Shown one piece after another: positions 40,601 to 50,699 of a stretch of DNA of 64,000 nt. The notes below the pieces were generated by a model. The model searched no databases. It saw nothing but the letters and a program-made list of their open reading frames with translations, and was not told the origin of the DNA. How positions within the stretch are numbered: position 1 is the stretch's first letter; every line of letters starts with the position of its first letter. This DNA comes from Paraburkholderia sejongensis. GTDB taxonomy: Bacteria; Pseudomonadota; Gammaproteobacteria; Burkholderiales; Burkholderiaceae. The translations under genes and the position numbers were made by a program. Where the stretch lies: assembly GCF_020880815.1 (NCBI RefSeq), contig NZ_JAJITD010000017.1, positions 1 through 64,000 on the forward strand, given 5' to 3'.

Positions 40601-42711
40601 TCGACAAAACGCTGGTGCCATGGGAAAGCATGCTCGGACAGGCGGCGGCGCAACACGCGGCGGCGGTATCGCCTGCCGCGCAGCCTGCTTCGGTCGCCCC
40701 GACGACCGATATCGACCCGCCCGTCTCCGCCCCGCTCGCGCCACGTGTCGAAAGCGGCGCTCCGACAGCGAACGAAGCAGCCGCAGCGCCGCTCCAACCG
40801 GCCCCGGCGGCACACGACACACCTGCTGCCCACTCCGCCGGACTGAACGCAGCATCGTTCGCGCCGACAGCTCCGACAATTGCAACAGCGTCGACGCCGC
40901 TGGTTTATCCGGTAGGCCAAGCCGCCGCCTCACCGATTATCGAATCGCCGACGGCGCTGCCCGCCGCACCATCGACGCCACTGACCCAAGCGGTCGGCCA
41001 AGCCGCGAGCGCGGCGCTCACTGGAGCGCCGGCGGTACCGCCTGCCGATCCGGCCAACCCGGCGACTCAACCGCCCGGCGAACCGCTCGGCCAACAGCCC
41101 GGCCAACCGACAGTTCCGGCACTCACCGAAGCCCCGGCGTCCGCCCCCACCGAACCACCCGCTCCCCGCGCGCCCCTGCGCGGCCACGCGCCGGTCAACG
41201 GCTTCGAATTCCACGCGCCGGCCGCGTCGATGGTCGAACTGCCGACGCTCGATCTGCTCGCCCGCGCCGACACCGACGTCGAGCCGGTCTCCGAGGACAA
41301 GCTGATCGAAACCGGCCTGCTGATCGAGCAGCGCCTGCAGGAATTCAAGGTGCCGGTGACGGTGGTCGGCGCATCGGCCGGTCCGGTGATCACGCGCTTC
41401 GAAGTCGAGCCCGCGCTCGGCGTGCGCGGCAGCCAGATCGTCGGCCTGATGAAGGACCTGTCGCGCGGTCTCGGCCTCACGTCGATCCGCGTGGTCGAGA
41501 CGATCCCGGGCAAAACCTGCATGGGTCTCGAACTGCCGAATGCGAAGCGGCAGACGATCCGGCTGTCGGAAATCCTCGAGGCGAGCGTCTACCAGAACTC
41601 GCATTCGCAGCTGACCCTCGCGATGGGCAAGGACATCACTGGTCATCCGGTCGTCGCCGATCTCGCCAAGGCGCCGCACATGCTGGTCGCCGGCACGACC
41701 GGTTCGGGCAAGTCGGTCGCGATCAACGCGATGATCTGCTCGCTGCTGTTCAAGGCGACGCCCGAGGAAGTGCGCCTGATCATGATCGACCCGAAGATGC
41801 TCGAACTGTCGGTGTACGAAGGAATTCCGCACCTGCTCGCGCCGGTCGTCACCGACATGAAGCTCGCCGCCAACGCGCTGAACTGGTGCGTCGGCGAAAT
41901 GGAGAAGCGCTATCGGCTGATGTCGGCGGTCGGCGTGCGCAACCTCGCGGGCTTCAACCAGAAGATCCGCGACACCGAGGCCAAGGGCAAGAAGCTCGGC
42001 AACCCGTTCTCGCTGACGCCCGATGCGCCCGAGCCGCTCGCGCCGCTGCCGCTGATCGTCGTCGTGATCGACGAGCTCGCCGACCTGATGATGGTCGCGG
42101 GCAAGAAGATCGAGGAGCTGATCGCGCGCCTCGCGCAGAAGGCGCGCGCGGCCGGCATCCACCTGATCCTGGCGACCCAGCGGCCCTCGGTCGACGTGAT
42201 CACAGGCCTGATCAAGGCAAACATTCCGACCCGGGTCGCGTTCCAGGTGTCGTCGAAGATCGACTCGCGCACGATTCTCGACCAGATGGGCGCCGAATCG
42301 CTGCTCGGTCAGGGCGACATGCTGTTCCTGCCGCCGGGCACCGGCTACCCGCAGCGCGTGCACGGCGCGTTCGTCGCCGACGAGGAAGTGCATGCGATCG
42401 TCGAATACCTGAAGCAGTTCGGCGAGCCGCAGTACGAGGAAGGCATTCTGGACGGCCCCGCCAGCGATGGCGGCGCCGCCCAGGACCTGTTCGGCGAATC
42501 GCCGGATGCGGAAGCCGATCCGCTGTACGACGAAGCGGTTGCGTTCGTCGTGCGGACGCGGCGCGCGTCGATTTCGTCGGTGCAGCGGCAGTTGCGCATC
42601 GGCTATAACCGCGCGGCGCGGCTGGTCGAACAGATGGAAACGGCCGGGCTGGTGTCGGCGATGAGCATCAACGGCAGCCGCGAAGTGCTGGCGCCGGGGC
42701 CGGCGGAGTAA
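37672..42711 (+). CDS. ftsK: FtsK/SpoIIIE-type DNA translocase with very long low-complexity linker
   Basis: The protein has 1679 residues from ATG 37672 (a second ATG is at 37681). It pumps DNA at the septum and helps resolve chromosome dimers. The N-terminus (about 8-115) has three or four hydrophobic segments. A linker of about 1000 residues (125-1180) is rich in Ala, Pro and Val and contains two tandem repeat tracts (39271-39420, 40321-40509). The motor begins about 1190 (GFEFHAPAASMVELPTL), with Walker A GTTGSGKS near 1341, IMIDPKMLELSVYEGIPHLL and VVVIDELADLMM. The C-terminal gamma winged helix (about 1616-1679, DPLYDEAVAFVVRTRRASIS) would read KOPS sequences. Linker length is unusual; typical FtsK is 760-1330 residues. 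Confidence 0.93.
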   Translation: MSGMHTVVFGWFGGSAVWFLPLLWRVVKSVLPGGAGLRGPGTIRLWLGFVGVLIASCTLEASLLDLIGINGFGHALAAGFGHLLGHIGTPLAALALLLISLPWLIDFSWGDVAIWADGAFGLGLSRGLAKRDEEARRHRTVDDAAPSHALPATNTMAPRTSRGRYARPTVWRPPAGGRGARDGGAAAAAAAGVGGAAVAGGKDAAARGAGAGSRADGNGGNGSARGPVTQIEPVLRTGTLATPRSTAAAASMSSMQTQALGADRTSSGKSTDKAAAPFVPTEPVAPAGWLRSAEARVGAGVAGSGVAGSGSGSALAGAGSAAVSAARAAGAPVSARDGVALPGRRAAAEARPAASFGSSAALAATAASASGVSPRAAQAMAARSSAAGAGIGMSTGSVHAATRGDRPSSLQRPAEPGASLNRGATPRQPFQVTRNSGVTPPAVARRSAPAAPAFTRPLSNAPQVTPPASVQETLRSIAENAARWTDMAGVSLARSRASEAVKVGEVATAVAGGDLQPAPVGLRADEQVGDVAAVEAVPVEALPVEALPVEALPVEALPVEAVPVEAVPVEAAPVEAASVEAAHVGATSAPAQPVQVAPLAATPVDATPVQAEPTQVTPSHVVPVDAVPFEEAPIAADPVHAAPAEAAPAPTPDAIDTPLEVIAQPVAQWPTEPPVIHVQPATTSQATDAIESAAPIATKAAAGIETEVTSEATAEALAETPAPVVLAHTVSVSVEPVAEPTPAKPLSTVAAPVASAVAVSAPAHAASPADTPEHSPAAAATPFQRFAAQLHDEISQDDSLPDEDDAQDWATAVHHDDETQPAPALPVSEPVAQQHASEPAGHALAAAQTAAAPTPAVATAPWLDEATPEAALAANTSAASDSPVTPATPVAPVAPITPITPITPITPITPITPISPVSPVSPVSPVSPVSAVSPDAPVAPATPVSPPHPVADAATTAPSAQPIQLPQPVAPEAELVIDKTLVPWESMLGQAAAQHAAAVSPAAQPASVAPTTDIDPPVSAPLAPRVESGAPTANEAAAAPLQPAPAAHDTPAAHSAGLNAASFAPTAPTIATASTPLVYPVGQAAASPIIESPTALPAAPSTPLTQAVGQAASAALTGAPAVPPADPANPATQPPGEPLGQQPGQPTVPALTEAPASAPTEPPAPRAPLRGHAPVNGFEFHAPAASMVELPTLDLLARADTDVEPVSEDKLIETGLLIEQRLQEFKVPVTVVGASAGPVITRFEVEPALGVRGSQIVGLMKDLSRGLGLTSIRVVETIPGKTCMGLELPNAKRQTIRLSEILEASVYQNSHSQLTLAMGKDITGHPVVADLAKAPHMLVAGTTGSGKSVAINAMICSLLFKATPEEVRLIMIDPKMLELSVYEGIPHLLAPVVTDMKLAANALNWCVGEMEKRYRLMSAVGVRNLAGFNQKIRDTEAKGKKLGNPFSLTPDAPEPLAPLPLIVVVIDELADLMMVAGKKIEELIARLAQKARAAGIHLILATQRPSVDVITGLIKANIPTRVAFQVSSKIDSRTILDQMGAESLLGQGDMLFLPPGTGYPQRVHGAFVADEEVHAIVEYLKQFGEPQYEEGILDGPASDGGAAQDLFGESPDAEADPLYDEAVAFVVRTRRASISSVQRQLRIGYNRAARLVEQMETAGLVSAMSINGSREVLAPGPAE
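39271..39420 (+). repeat. Ten 15-base tandem repeats in ftsK (VEAxP)
   Basis: Exactly ten units of 15 bases encode Val-Glu-Ala-x-Pro or close variants (x = Val, Leu, Ala). The central copies are nearly identical, which marks recent slippage or unequal crossover. Confidence 0.9.
40321..40509 (+). repeat. 9-base tandem repeats in ftsK (I/V-T/S/A-P)
   Basis: About 21 units of 9 bases encode three-residue Val/Ile-Thr/Ser/Ala-Pro steps, with homogeneous blocks of ITP and then VSP. The tract has no spacers and keeps the reading frame. Confidence 0.9.
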
Positions 42712-42751
42712 GCGGCGGGTGTCGGCCAATCGCCAGCCGATCGCCGGCCGC

Positions 42752-42794
42752 AAAAAAAACGGACCGTCTCACCTCGTGAGCGGTCCGTTTTTTT
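42752..42794. terminator. Bidirectional rho-independent terminator
   Basis: A run of A, CGGACCG, an inner CTCAC/GTGAG stem with one bulge, CGGTCCG and a run of seven T. It serves ftsK on the plus strand and the converging lactonase gene on the minus strand. Confidence 0.85.
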
Positions 42795-42837
42795 ATTGCC
42801 CGCGCGCGTCGCTACCAAAGCCGCCGCGCGCCATCTA

Positions 42838-44019
42838 TCACGCCGGCGACACCAGCTTGAAATCGACCGGCGCGCCGAGATCGAAATGCTGCTTCGGCGT
42901 CGGATCGAGCAAGCCGCTGTGCGGATCGCGCTTGAACACATACACGGTGTCGCTCAGCTGATTGCCGACGATCAGCCAGTTGCCGGTCGGATCGATCGCA
43001 AACTCGCGCGGCGACTTGCCGAGCGTCGACTGGCGGCCGATCTGCTTCAGATGTCCATTGGACGCATCGATCGAGAAGATCACGATCTCGTTCGCGTCGC
43101 CGCGATTGGACGCGTACAGGAAGCGCCCGTCCGGCGACAGATGGATCGCCGCCGCCCCCACCTTGCCCTTGAAGCCGGCCGGGCTCAGCGGCAAGGTCTG
43201 CACGAGCTTCAGTTTGCCGTCCTGATAGTCGAAGCTGCTGACCGTCGCCGTGAGTTCGCTGGTCAGGTAAGCGTGCCGGCCGTCCTTGTCGAAGATCAGA
43301 TGGCGCGGGCCGGTGCCGGCCTTCATCTGCGTGTACGCCCAATCGGTCGCCGCGAACGGCGCGCCGCCGCTTTGCGGCGTATAGCGGTACGAGTACAGCT
43401 TGTCGGCGCCGAGGTCCTGCGCAAACATGTAGCGGCCGTCCGGCGAGAACACCGTCGAATGCACATGCGAGCCGTCCTGGCGCCCCTTCACCGGACCGCT
43501 GCCCTCGTGATGCACGGTCTGCACCGACGTGCCGACCTGACCGTCGCCCTGCAGCGGGAACACCGCGAAGCTGCCGCCCGGATCGGCGGCGACCGAGTAG
43601 TTCGCGGCCAGCAGATATTTGCCGTCCGGCGAAAGGCTCAGATGCGCCGGATCATTGCCATCGGACGACACCTTGTTCAGAAACGTCAGTTGCCCGCGCG
43701 CCGGATCGAAGCCGAATGCGCTGACGCCGCCACGCTGCGTGGCCGGACCGTCGTCGCCGGGCAGTTCGTTCACCGAATAAACGAAGTGCCGGTCGGGGCT
43801 CACCACCAGAAACGACGGATTGACCGTCTTCGCGACCGACACCGGCGTCGCCGCGCCGCTCTTCGTATCGAAGCGATAGACATAAATGCCCTCGCTCTTG
43901 CCGCTGGTGTACGTGCCGATCAGCATCGTATAGACGCCATCGGCCGGGACCGGGCCGGAATCTTGCGCATAGGCGTGCGCGGCGACCATCGAGACCATCA
44001 GCATGAAACCTTTTATCAT
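42838..44019 (-). CDS. Lactonase-family (6-phosphogluconolactonase-like) seven-bladed propeller, exported
   Basis: The protein has 393 residues from ATG 44019. It starts with a signal peptide ending near AHAYAQDS, so the protein is probably periplasmic; the cytosolic Pgl role is then unlikely. Repeated blades show LIGTYTSGKSEGIYVYRFD, NPSFLVVSPDRHFVYSVNE, HLSLSPDGKYLLAANY, HVHSTVFSPDGRYMFAQDLG and ASNRGDANEI, the usual lactonase family marks. The open frame continues upstream to 44208 through Ser/Ala repeats coded by a hexanucleotide tract, but that part has no good start and would destroy the signal peptide. Substrate unknown. Confidence 0.87.
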   Translation of the reverse strand: MIKGFMLMVSMVAAHAYAQDSGPVPADGVYTMLIGTYTSGKSEGIYVYRFDTKSGAATPVSVAKTVNPSFLVVSPDRHFVYSVNELPGDDGPATQRGGVSAFGFDPARGQLTFLNKVSSDGNDPAHLSLSPDGKYLLAANYSVAADPGGSFAVFPLQGDGQVGTSVQTVHHEGSGPVKGRQDGSHVHSTVFSPDGRYMFAQDLGADKLYSYRYTPQSGGAPFAATDWAYTQMKAGTGPRHLIFDKDGRHAYLTSELTATVSSFDYQDGKLKLVQTLPLSPAGFKGKVGAAAIHLSPDGRFLYASNRGDANEIVIFSIDASNGHLKQIGRQSTLGKSPREFAIDPTGNWLIVGNQLSDTVYVFKRDPHSGLLDPTPKQHFDLGAPVDFKLVSPA

Positions 44020-44486
44020 CGTGCTGGCGGCACGCACCGGCGCGCGGCGCTGCGCGCGAGTCCGCTGAACCTCGGGCTCGCAACGTGGGATGGCAGCAAA
44101 GGCGGAAACGGGCGCAGAAGCAGAAACAGAAGCAGAAGCAGAAGCAGAAAGTGGGCTCGAAACGGGGCGCGCGGCAAACCGCCCGGCGGCACGGCGACTA
44201 CGAAGCATGAGACCTCCTCGACATCGATTGTCGGTTGCAAACGGTGCAATGGGTGTAAACGGTGTCTGGTCTGCCGCGCATCGAAACGTGATGGTGCGTT
44301 GTTATTTGTGGGAGCCAGTATAAGAGCGTTACGTCGGCGCATGCAGCCAATCCGTCCGGTTGCCCGAGCCGTTGTATGACTGACCGCGCGGCCGCTTGCC
44401 TGAAGGGCCGCGCCGGCAGCTTTCCGGTTCCGCGTCGCGGGACCGTTTTTTAATCGCGTGTTACGCGCTTCACCTAGGGAGTCTCC
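44020..44486. other. Divergent spacer with GAAGCA hexanucleotide repeat
   Basis: No convincing gene. Around 44105-44155 the plus strand has repeated GCAGAA/GAAGCA units, a short simple-sequence tract. A promoter for the DUF3096 peptide and for the lactonase gene should lie here, but I see no clear boxes. Confidence 0.45.
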
Positions 44487-44639
44487 ATGAACGTCACTCT
44501 GAGCCTGGGCCCGCTCGTTTCGCTGATCGCCGGCATTCTGATCCTGATCATGCCGCGCCTGCTGAACTACATCGTCGCGCTCTATCTGATCATCATCGGC
44601 ATCATCGGAATCTTCGGGGTGGGCTCGTCGCATCTATGA
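44487..44639 (+). CDS. DUF3096 small membrane protein, 50 residues
   Basis: ATG 44487 follows AGGGAG at a good distance. The 50-residue product has two hydrophobic segments: LGPLVSLIAGILILIMP (about 7-23) and NYIVALYLIIIGIIGIFGV (27-45), joined by a short RLLN loop. This is the whole DUF3096 family pattern, small inner-membrane proteins of unknown function that are often single genes. Its shortness makes it easy to miss in automated calls. No operon partner is visible. Confidence 0.88.
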   Translation: MNVTLSLGPLVSLIAGILILIMPRLLNYIVALYLIIIGIIGIFGVGSSHL

Positions 44640-44909
44640 CGATGCGCGGCGCGCGAGCGGGAGCAAGGCTTGCAACCGCTGCGCGCGCGCCTGCGCGACG
44701 GGCCGCAAACCGGGCTCATGTCATGTGTATGACGCGCAGGTGAACGCGTGGCCTCGCCACGCAGAGGTGGGATACACGCGGCGCGTAGCGGGCGCGAATG
44801 GCTGCGCCGCGTCGCGCGGTAGAAGCCGGGCGACGCAGCGCGGAAACGCCGGAGCAACGCCGGAGCAACGCCGACGAGCCGTCAGCGAATCTTCAGGACA
44901 ACCGTTGAT

Positions 44910-45155
44910 TTAGCCGTTCACGAGCTGGTCGAGCCGCAGGCGTCCCTGCAACGACAGGGGGCCGACGGCATAATGGCCGTGGTCTGCCCAATAGCGCCGG
45001 AAACATGCACGTTCGATCAGAAACGACGCGGTGGCGAGCATGCAGTTGCGGCTCAAACCGAGCCGGTCATGATCGAGAGACAACAAGGAATCCTCGCTGA
45101 GTTGGCTGGCGGCCGAGAGAATCGTGATGCAATCTGATTTCGAAGGGTTCAGCAT
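44910..45155 (-). CDS. Small hypothetical protein, 81 residues
   Basis: ATG 45155 follows GAGGAC at about 6 bases, which supports translation; a longer frame to 45236 exists without a good site. The protein is soluble, with SKSDCITILSAASQLSEDSLLSLD and CFRRYWADHGHYAVGPLSL as landmarks. It could bind something through its central RNCMLATASFLIERACF region but no family is recognised. It is divergent from the GH15 gene by 240 bases. Confidence 0.5.
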   Translation of the reverse strand: MLNPSKSDCITILSAASQLSEDSLLSLDHDRLGLSRNCMLATASFLIERACFRRYWADHGHYAVGPLSLQGRLRLDQLVNG

Positions 45156-45397
45156 AGCTTTCGTCCTCGGAAACGGCGTCTGCATGCGCCATGAGCAAGG
45201 CCGATTCGCAGCCCGGCGAGCACCGGGTATCGGCATGAAGTTTGATTGTAAGCACGGATTTGACGTTTTCCAACTCGCGTTTTGCCGTAGTGTGCGGTGA
45301 ACCAGACAAAGCAGATGATGTTCCGGTAATAACGTCCATCAAGGACGCAGCAGTCCTGAATATCCGTAATAACGACTCGCTCTACGACACGTTTTCC

Positions 45398-47278
<1,881 letters not shown>

Positions 47279-47320
47279 GCCGATGACAGTTTGCGTACAC
47301 TGAATGCGGAAATTGTTGCG

Positions 47321-47349
47321 TTGCACAAAATTGCTTTGTTCGATATCAT
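47321..47349 (+). promoter_or_regulatory. Sigma-70-type promoter of phaZ
   Basis: TTGCAC at 47321-47326, 17 bases, then TATCAT at 47344-47349. The predicted start gives a leader of about 100 bases before ATG 47460. Confidence 0.65.
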
Positions 47350-47459
47350 CGTCCCGACTGTCGGCCTAAAACATATGTGCCAACAACCAAAAATGGCCCG
47401 CCGCAACGCATCGTGCGTGTTTGCGAAGCCCAATGCGAACCGCTTTATACGGAGCACCC

Positions 47460-48737
47460 ATGCTCTATCAATTGCATGAATTCCAGCGGGCGATGTTGAG
47501 CCCCCTCACCGCCTGGGCGCAGGCAGCGTCGAAGTCATTCGCGAATCCGGCCAGTCCGCTGGCCTATGTGCCGGGCGCCACCCGCCTGTCCGCCGGTTAC
47601 GAATTGCTCTACCGGCTCGGCAAGGACTACGAGAAACCTGAGTTCAACATCCATCAGATCGTTAAGGATGGTCATAACATCCCGATCGTCGAGCAGACCA
47701 TCGTGGAGAAACCGTTCTGCCGTCTGATGCGTTTCAAGCGTTTCGCCGACGACAGCGACGCTGTCAACCAATTGAAAGACGAGCCGGTCGTGCTGGTGTG
47801 CGCACCGTTGTCCGGACACCACGCCACGCTGCTGCGCGACACCGTGCGCACGTTGCTTCAGGACCACAAGGTCTACATCACCGACTGGATCGACGCGCGC
47901 ATGGTGCCGCTCGAAGCCGGCGAATTCCGCCTGGATGACTACATCGCGTACATCCAGGACTTCATCCGCCATATCGGCGCGAAGAATCTGCACGTGATCT
48001 CGGTGTGCCAGCCCACGGTGCCGGTGCTCGCGGCCATCTCGCTGCTGGCAAGCCGCGGTGAAGATACCCCGCGCACCATGACGATGATGGGCGGCCCGAT
48101 CGACGCCCGTAAGAGCCCGACCTCGGTCAATTCGCTGGCCACCCAGCACTCGTACGAGTGGTTCGAAAACAACGTGATCTTCACGGTGCCGCCGAACTAT
48201 CCGGGCGTCGGTCGCAAGGTATATCCGGGCTTCCTGCAGCACACCGGGTTCGTCGCGATGAATCCGGAGCGTCACGCCGCATCGCACTGGGACTTCTACC
48301 AAAGTCTGCTGCGCGGCGACGAAGACGACGCCGAAGCGCATCGCCGCTTCTATGACGAGTACAACGCGGTGCTCGACATGGACGCCGACTATTACCTCGA
48401 CACGATCCGCGTGGTGTTCCAGGAATTCCGCCTCGCCGAAGGCACGTGGGACGTGGCCGGCGAACGCGTGCGGCCGCAGGACATCAAGACGACCGCGCTG
48501 TTTACGATCGAAGGCGAACTCGACGACATTTCCGGCGACGGCCAGACCTTCGCGGCGCATGAACTGTGCAGCGGCATTCCGGCGAAGAACAAACGTCACT
48601 TCACCGCGGAAAAATGCGGTCACTACGGGATCTTCTCCGGCCGCCGCTGGCGCACCATTATTTATCCGCAGCTGCGCGACTTCATCCTCGAGCATAACAA
48701 GACGACAAGGACGACGAAGGAAAAAGTCGAAGCCTGA
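47460..48737 (+). CDS. phaZ: Intracellular poly(3-hydroxybutyrate) depolymerase PhaZ
   Basis: The protein has 425 residues from ATG 47460. It cleaves stored PHB granules in the cytoplasm. It starts MLYQLHEFQRAMLSPLTAWA. The nucleophile is Cys183 in SVCQP instead of a lipase Ser, with Asp355 in GELDDIS and His388 in CGHYGIF, the same numbering as reported for the Ralstonia eutropha enzyme. No signal peptide. It is preceded by a good promoter and followed by a strong terminator, so monocistronic. Confidence 0.96.
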   Translation: MLYQLHEFQRAMLSPLTAWAQAASKSFANPASPLAYVPGATRLSAGYELLYRLGKDYEKPEFNIHQIVKDGHNIPIVEQTIVEKPFCRLMRFKRFADDSDAVNQLKDEPVVLVCAPLSGHHATLLRDTVRTLLQDHKVYITDWIDARMVPLEAGEFRLDDYIAYIQDFIRHIGAKNLHVISVCQPTVPVLAAISLLASRGEDTPRTMTMMGGPIDARKSPTSVNSLATQHSYEWFENNVIFTVPPNYPGVGRKVYPGFLQHTGFVAMNPERHAASHWDFYQSLLRGDEDDAEAHRRFYDEYNAVLDMDADYYLDTIRVVFQEFRLAEGTWDVAGERVRPQDIKTTALFTIEGELDDISGDGQTFAAHELCSGIPAKNKRHFTAEKCGHYGIFSGRRWRTIIYPQLRDFILEHNKTTRTTKEKVEA

Positions 48738-48756
48738 ACGTCTGACCGGCAAGCAT

Positions 48757-48799
48757 GAAAAAAACCGACGGCCTCTACGGAGGCCGTCGGTTTTTTTTT
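48757..48799. terminator. Bidirectional rho-independent terminator between phaZ and the TetR gene
   Basis: An 11-base perfect stem (CCGACGGCCTC/GAGGCCGTCGG) with a TACG loop, flanked by eight A and nine T. Confidence 0.92.
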
Positions 48800-48865
48800 G
48801 GTGCTTGGTTCGTGATACTGATTGTCTGCCGCGGCAGAGGCGCGGCAGACGATGCGAGCCGGCCG

Positions 48866-49498
48866 CTACTTGCGCAACAGGTACGCGAGCAGCAACTCGG
48901 TATTCATCTGGATCACTTCGCTGCGTTCGGCGGCGCTGCTGAAATCGCGGCCGAGCGTCGCTTCGAGCGTAAAACGGTTCGACACGATGTAGTAGCCCAT
49001 CCCCGACAGCGTCACGTAAAAGCGCAACGGGTCGACGTTCTGGCGAAACAGTCCGGCGCGCTGACCGCGTTCGAGAATGCCACCGAGCGTCGCGACGATC
49101 GGCGAGATCATTTCGCGGATGCGCGTGGACTTCTGCATGTAGCGTGCTTCGTGCAGATTCTCGTTATTGATCAGCCTGAGCAGTTCGGGATGGTCGCGGT
49201 AGTAGTCCCATACGAAATGGGCGAGCCGCGTAACCGCCTCGACGGGCGCGACGCCGTTCAGTTCGAGCGTGCGTTCCGCTTCGTTGAGTGCGCTGAATGC
49301 ATGCTCGAGTACCGCCGTGAATAGCTGCTCCTTACTACCGAAGTAGTAATACAGCATGCGTTCATTGGTTTCCGCGCGGCGGGCGATCTGATCGACGCGT
49401 GCGCCGAATAGTCCACCATTTGCAAACTCTTCGGCCGCCGCAAGCAAAATTCGGCGCCTCGTGCCTTCAGGATCTCTTTTGATTTTCGGCTGATTCAT
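48866..49498 (-). CDS. TetR-family transcriptional regulator
   Basis: The protein has 210 residues from ATG 49498. The N-terminal helix-turn-helix (about 12-58) reads GTRRRILLAAAEEFANGGLFGARVDQIARRAE (start cited: GTRRRILLAAAEEFA), then RMLYYYFGSKEQLF. The ligand domain has LAHFVWDYYRDHPELLRLI and a tail of the TetR_C (RutR/PsrA-like) type. It is divergent from rsxB; the shared 240-base spacer includes an ATCCGGAT dyad near 49528 that could be its operator. Target genes and ligand are unknown. Confidence 0.9.
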   Translation of the reverse strand: MNQPKIKRDPEGTRRRILLAAAEEFANGGLFGARVDQIARRAETNERMLYYYFGSKEQLFTAVLEHAFSALNEAERTLELNGVAPVEAVTRLAHFVWDYYRDHPELLRLINNENLHEARYMQKSTRIREMISPIVATLGGILERGQRAGLFRQNVDPLRFYVTLSGMGYYIVSNRFTLEATLGRDFSSAAERSEVIQMNTELLLAYLLRK

Positions 49499-49737
49499 GG
49501 TGGCATCGTCTTCGTGAGCCGCGTTATCCGGATCGCGCCGCCGGCCTCTCTCCTGAGCCTTTTTTTGGCGGCGTTGACGGGCGCGTCATGGTTGGGGAAC
49601 ACACCCTTTTCTGCGGTCTTTCGAAAAAAGCGCTTCGATTATGGCACATGGATTGCGAATGGCAATTGGGGAAATCGGCGATAATGTGCTATTTAGTTCA
49701 GGCCGTGCATCAGCATGGCAAACCCCGCGCCGTAACC

Positions 49738-50655
49738 GTGACAGACGTCAAAACACTCGCGGATCGCATCGAAGATCTGCTGCCCCAAACGCAATGCACG
49801 AAGTGCGGTTATCCCGCATGCCGTCCCTATGCCGAAGCCGTCGCTACTGGCGACGCGAACTATAACCAGTGCCCGCCCGGCGGTGCCGAAGGCATCGCGC
49901 GTCTGGCCGCGCTGCTCGGCAAACCGGTGATACCGCTCAATGGCGCCAATGGCGTCGAACGTCCGCGACCGCTGGCGGTTATCGACGAACAGGTGTGTAT
50001 CGGCTGCACGCTGTGCATGCAGGCGTGTCCGGTCGACGCGATAGTTGGCGCACCGAAACAGATGCACACGGTCATCGCCGAACTGTGTACCGGCTGCGAT
50101 CTGTGCGTGCCGCCCTGCCCGGTCGATTGCATCGCCACCCCGGCCGTTACCGGCGAAGCGACCGGTTGGGCCGCGTGGAGCCAGAGCCAGGCCGACGCCG
50201 CGCGCAAGCGCCACGACCGGCGCACAGCGCGTCTCGCGCGCGAACGCGACGCGGCCGAAGCGCGTGCGGCTGCGCGGCGCGCCGCGAGCACGGCGCCAGC
50301 GCCGGAAGCGGCCGATGCGGCTGCCGACGCGTCCGCTACGTCCGCCTCGGCGCAGACGCCTGCCGCCCCGGCGGTGAACGACGCCGAAGCGAAGAAACGC
50401 GCGATCATCCAGGCCGCGCTCGAACGCGCCCGCCAGAAAAAAGAAGAAATGGCCGCGAAAGGCCAGGGTCCGCAGAACACCGCCAACGTCAGCGCCGACG
50501 TGCAGGCGCAGATCGACGCCGCGGAAGCACGCCGGCGCCGGCTCGGCGTCGCCGGCAAAGACAGCAACGACAGCAACGACGGCAACGCCAACACCGGCGA
50601 ACCCGCGCAGCCGCCCGAGCCGCGCCAACCTCCGAAGCCGTCGACCCCGCGCTAG
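49738..50655 (+). CDS. rsxB: RnfB-like electron transport ferredoxin (RsxB)
   Basis: About 305 residues from GTG 49738; a GATAAT box at 49680-49685 argues against the earlier ATG at 49684. The first part has the RnfB 4Fe-4S domain (TQCTKCGYPACRPYAEAVA ... CPPGG), then two ferredoxin clusters, CIGCTLCMQACPVDAI and CTGCDLCVPPCPVDCI. Unlike RnfB of the full complex it has no N-terminal membrane helix. The last 130 residues are Ala/Arg/Asn/Pro-rich and probably unstructured. No other rnf gene is near; nth follows after 44 bases, so the cluster may feed or assemble an Fe-S protein. Confidence 0.87.
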   Translation: MTDVKTLADRIEDLLPQTQCTKCGYPACRPYAEAVATGDANYNQCPPGGAEGIARLAALLGKPVIPLNGANGVERPRPLAVIDEQVCIGCTLCMQACPVDAIVGAPKQMHTVIAELCTGCDLCVPPCPVDCIATPAVTGEATGWAAWSQSQADAARKRHDRRTARLARERDAAEARAAARRAASTAPAPEAADAAADASATSASAQTPAAPAVNDAEAKKRAIIQAALERARQKKEEMAAKGQGPQNTANVSADVQAQIDAAEARRRRLGVAGKDSNDSNDGNANTGEPAQPPEPRQPPKPSTPR

Positions 50656-50699
50656 CTCCGCCCGCGCGCCACGCCTTAACCGCCACCGACACGCTCCGC

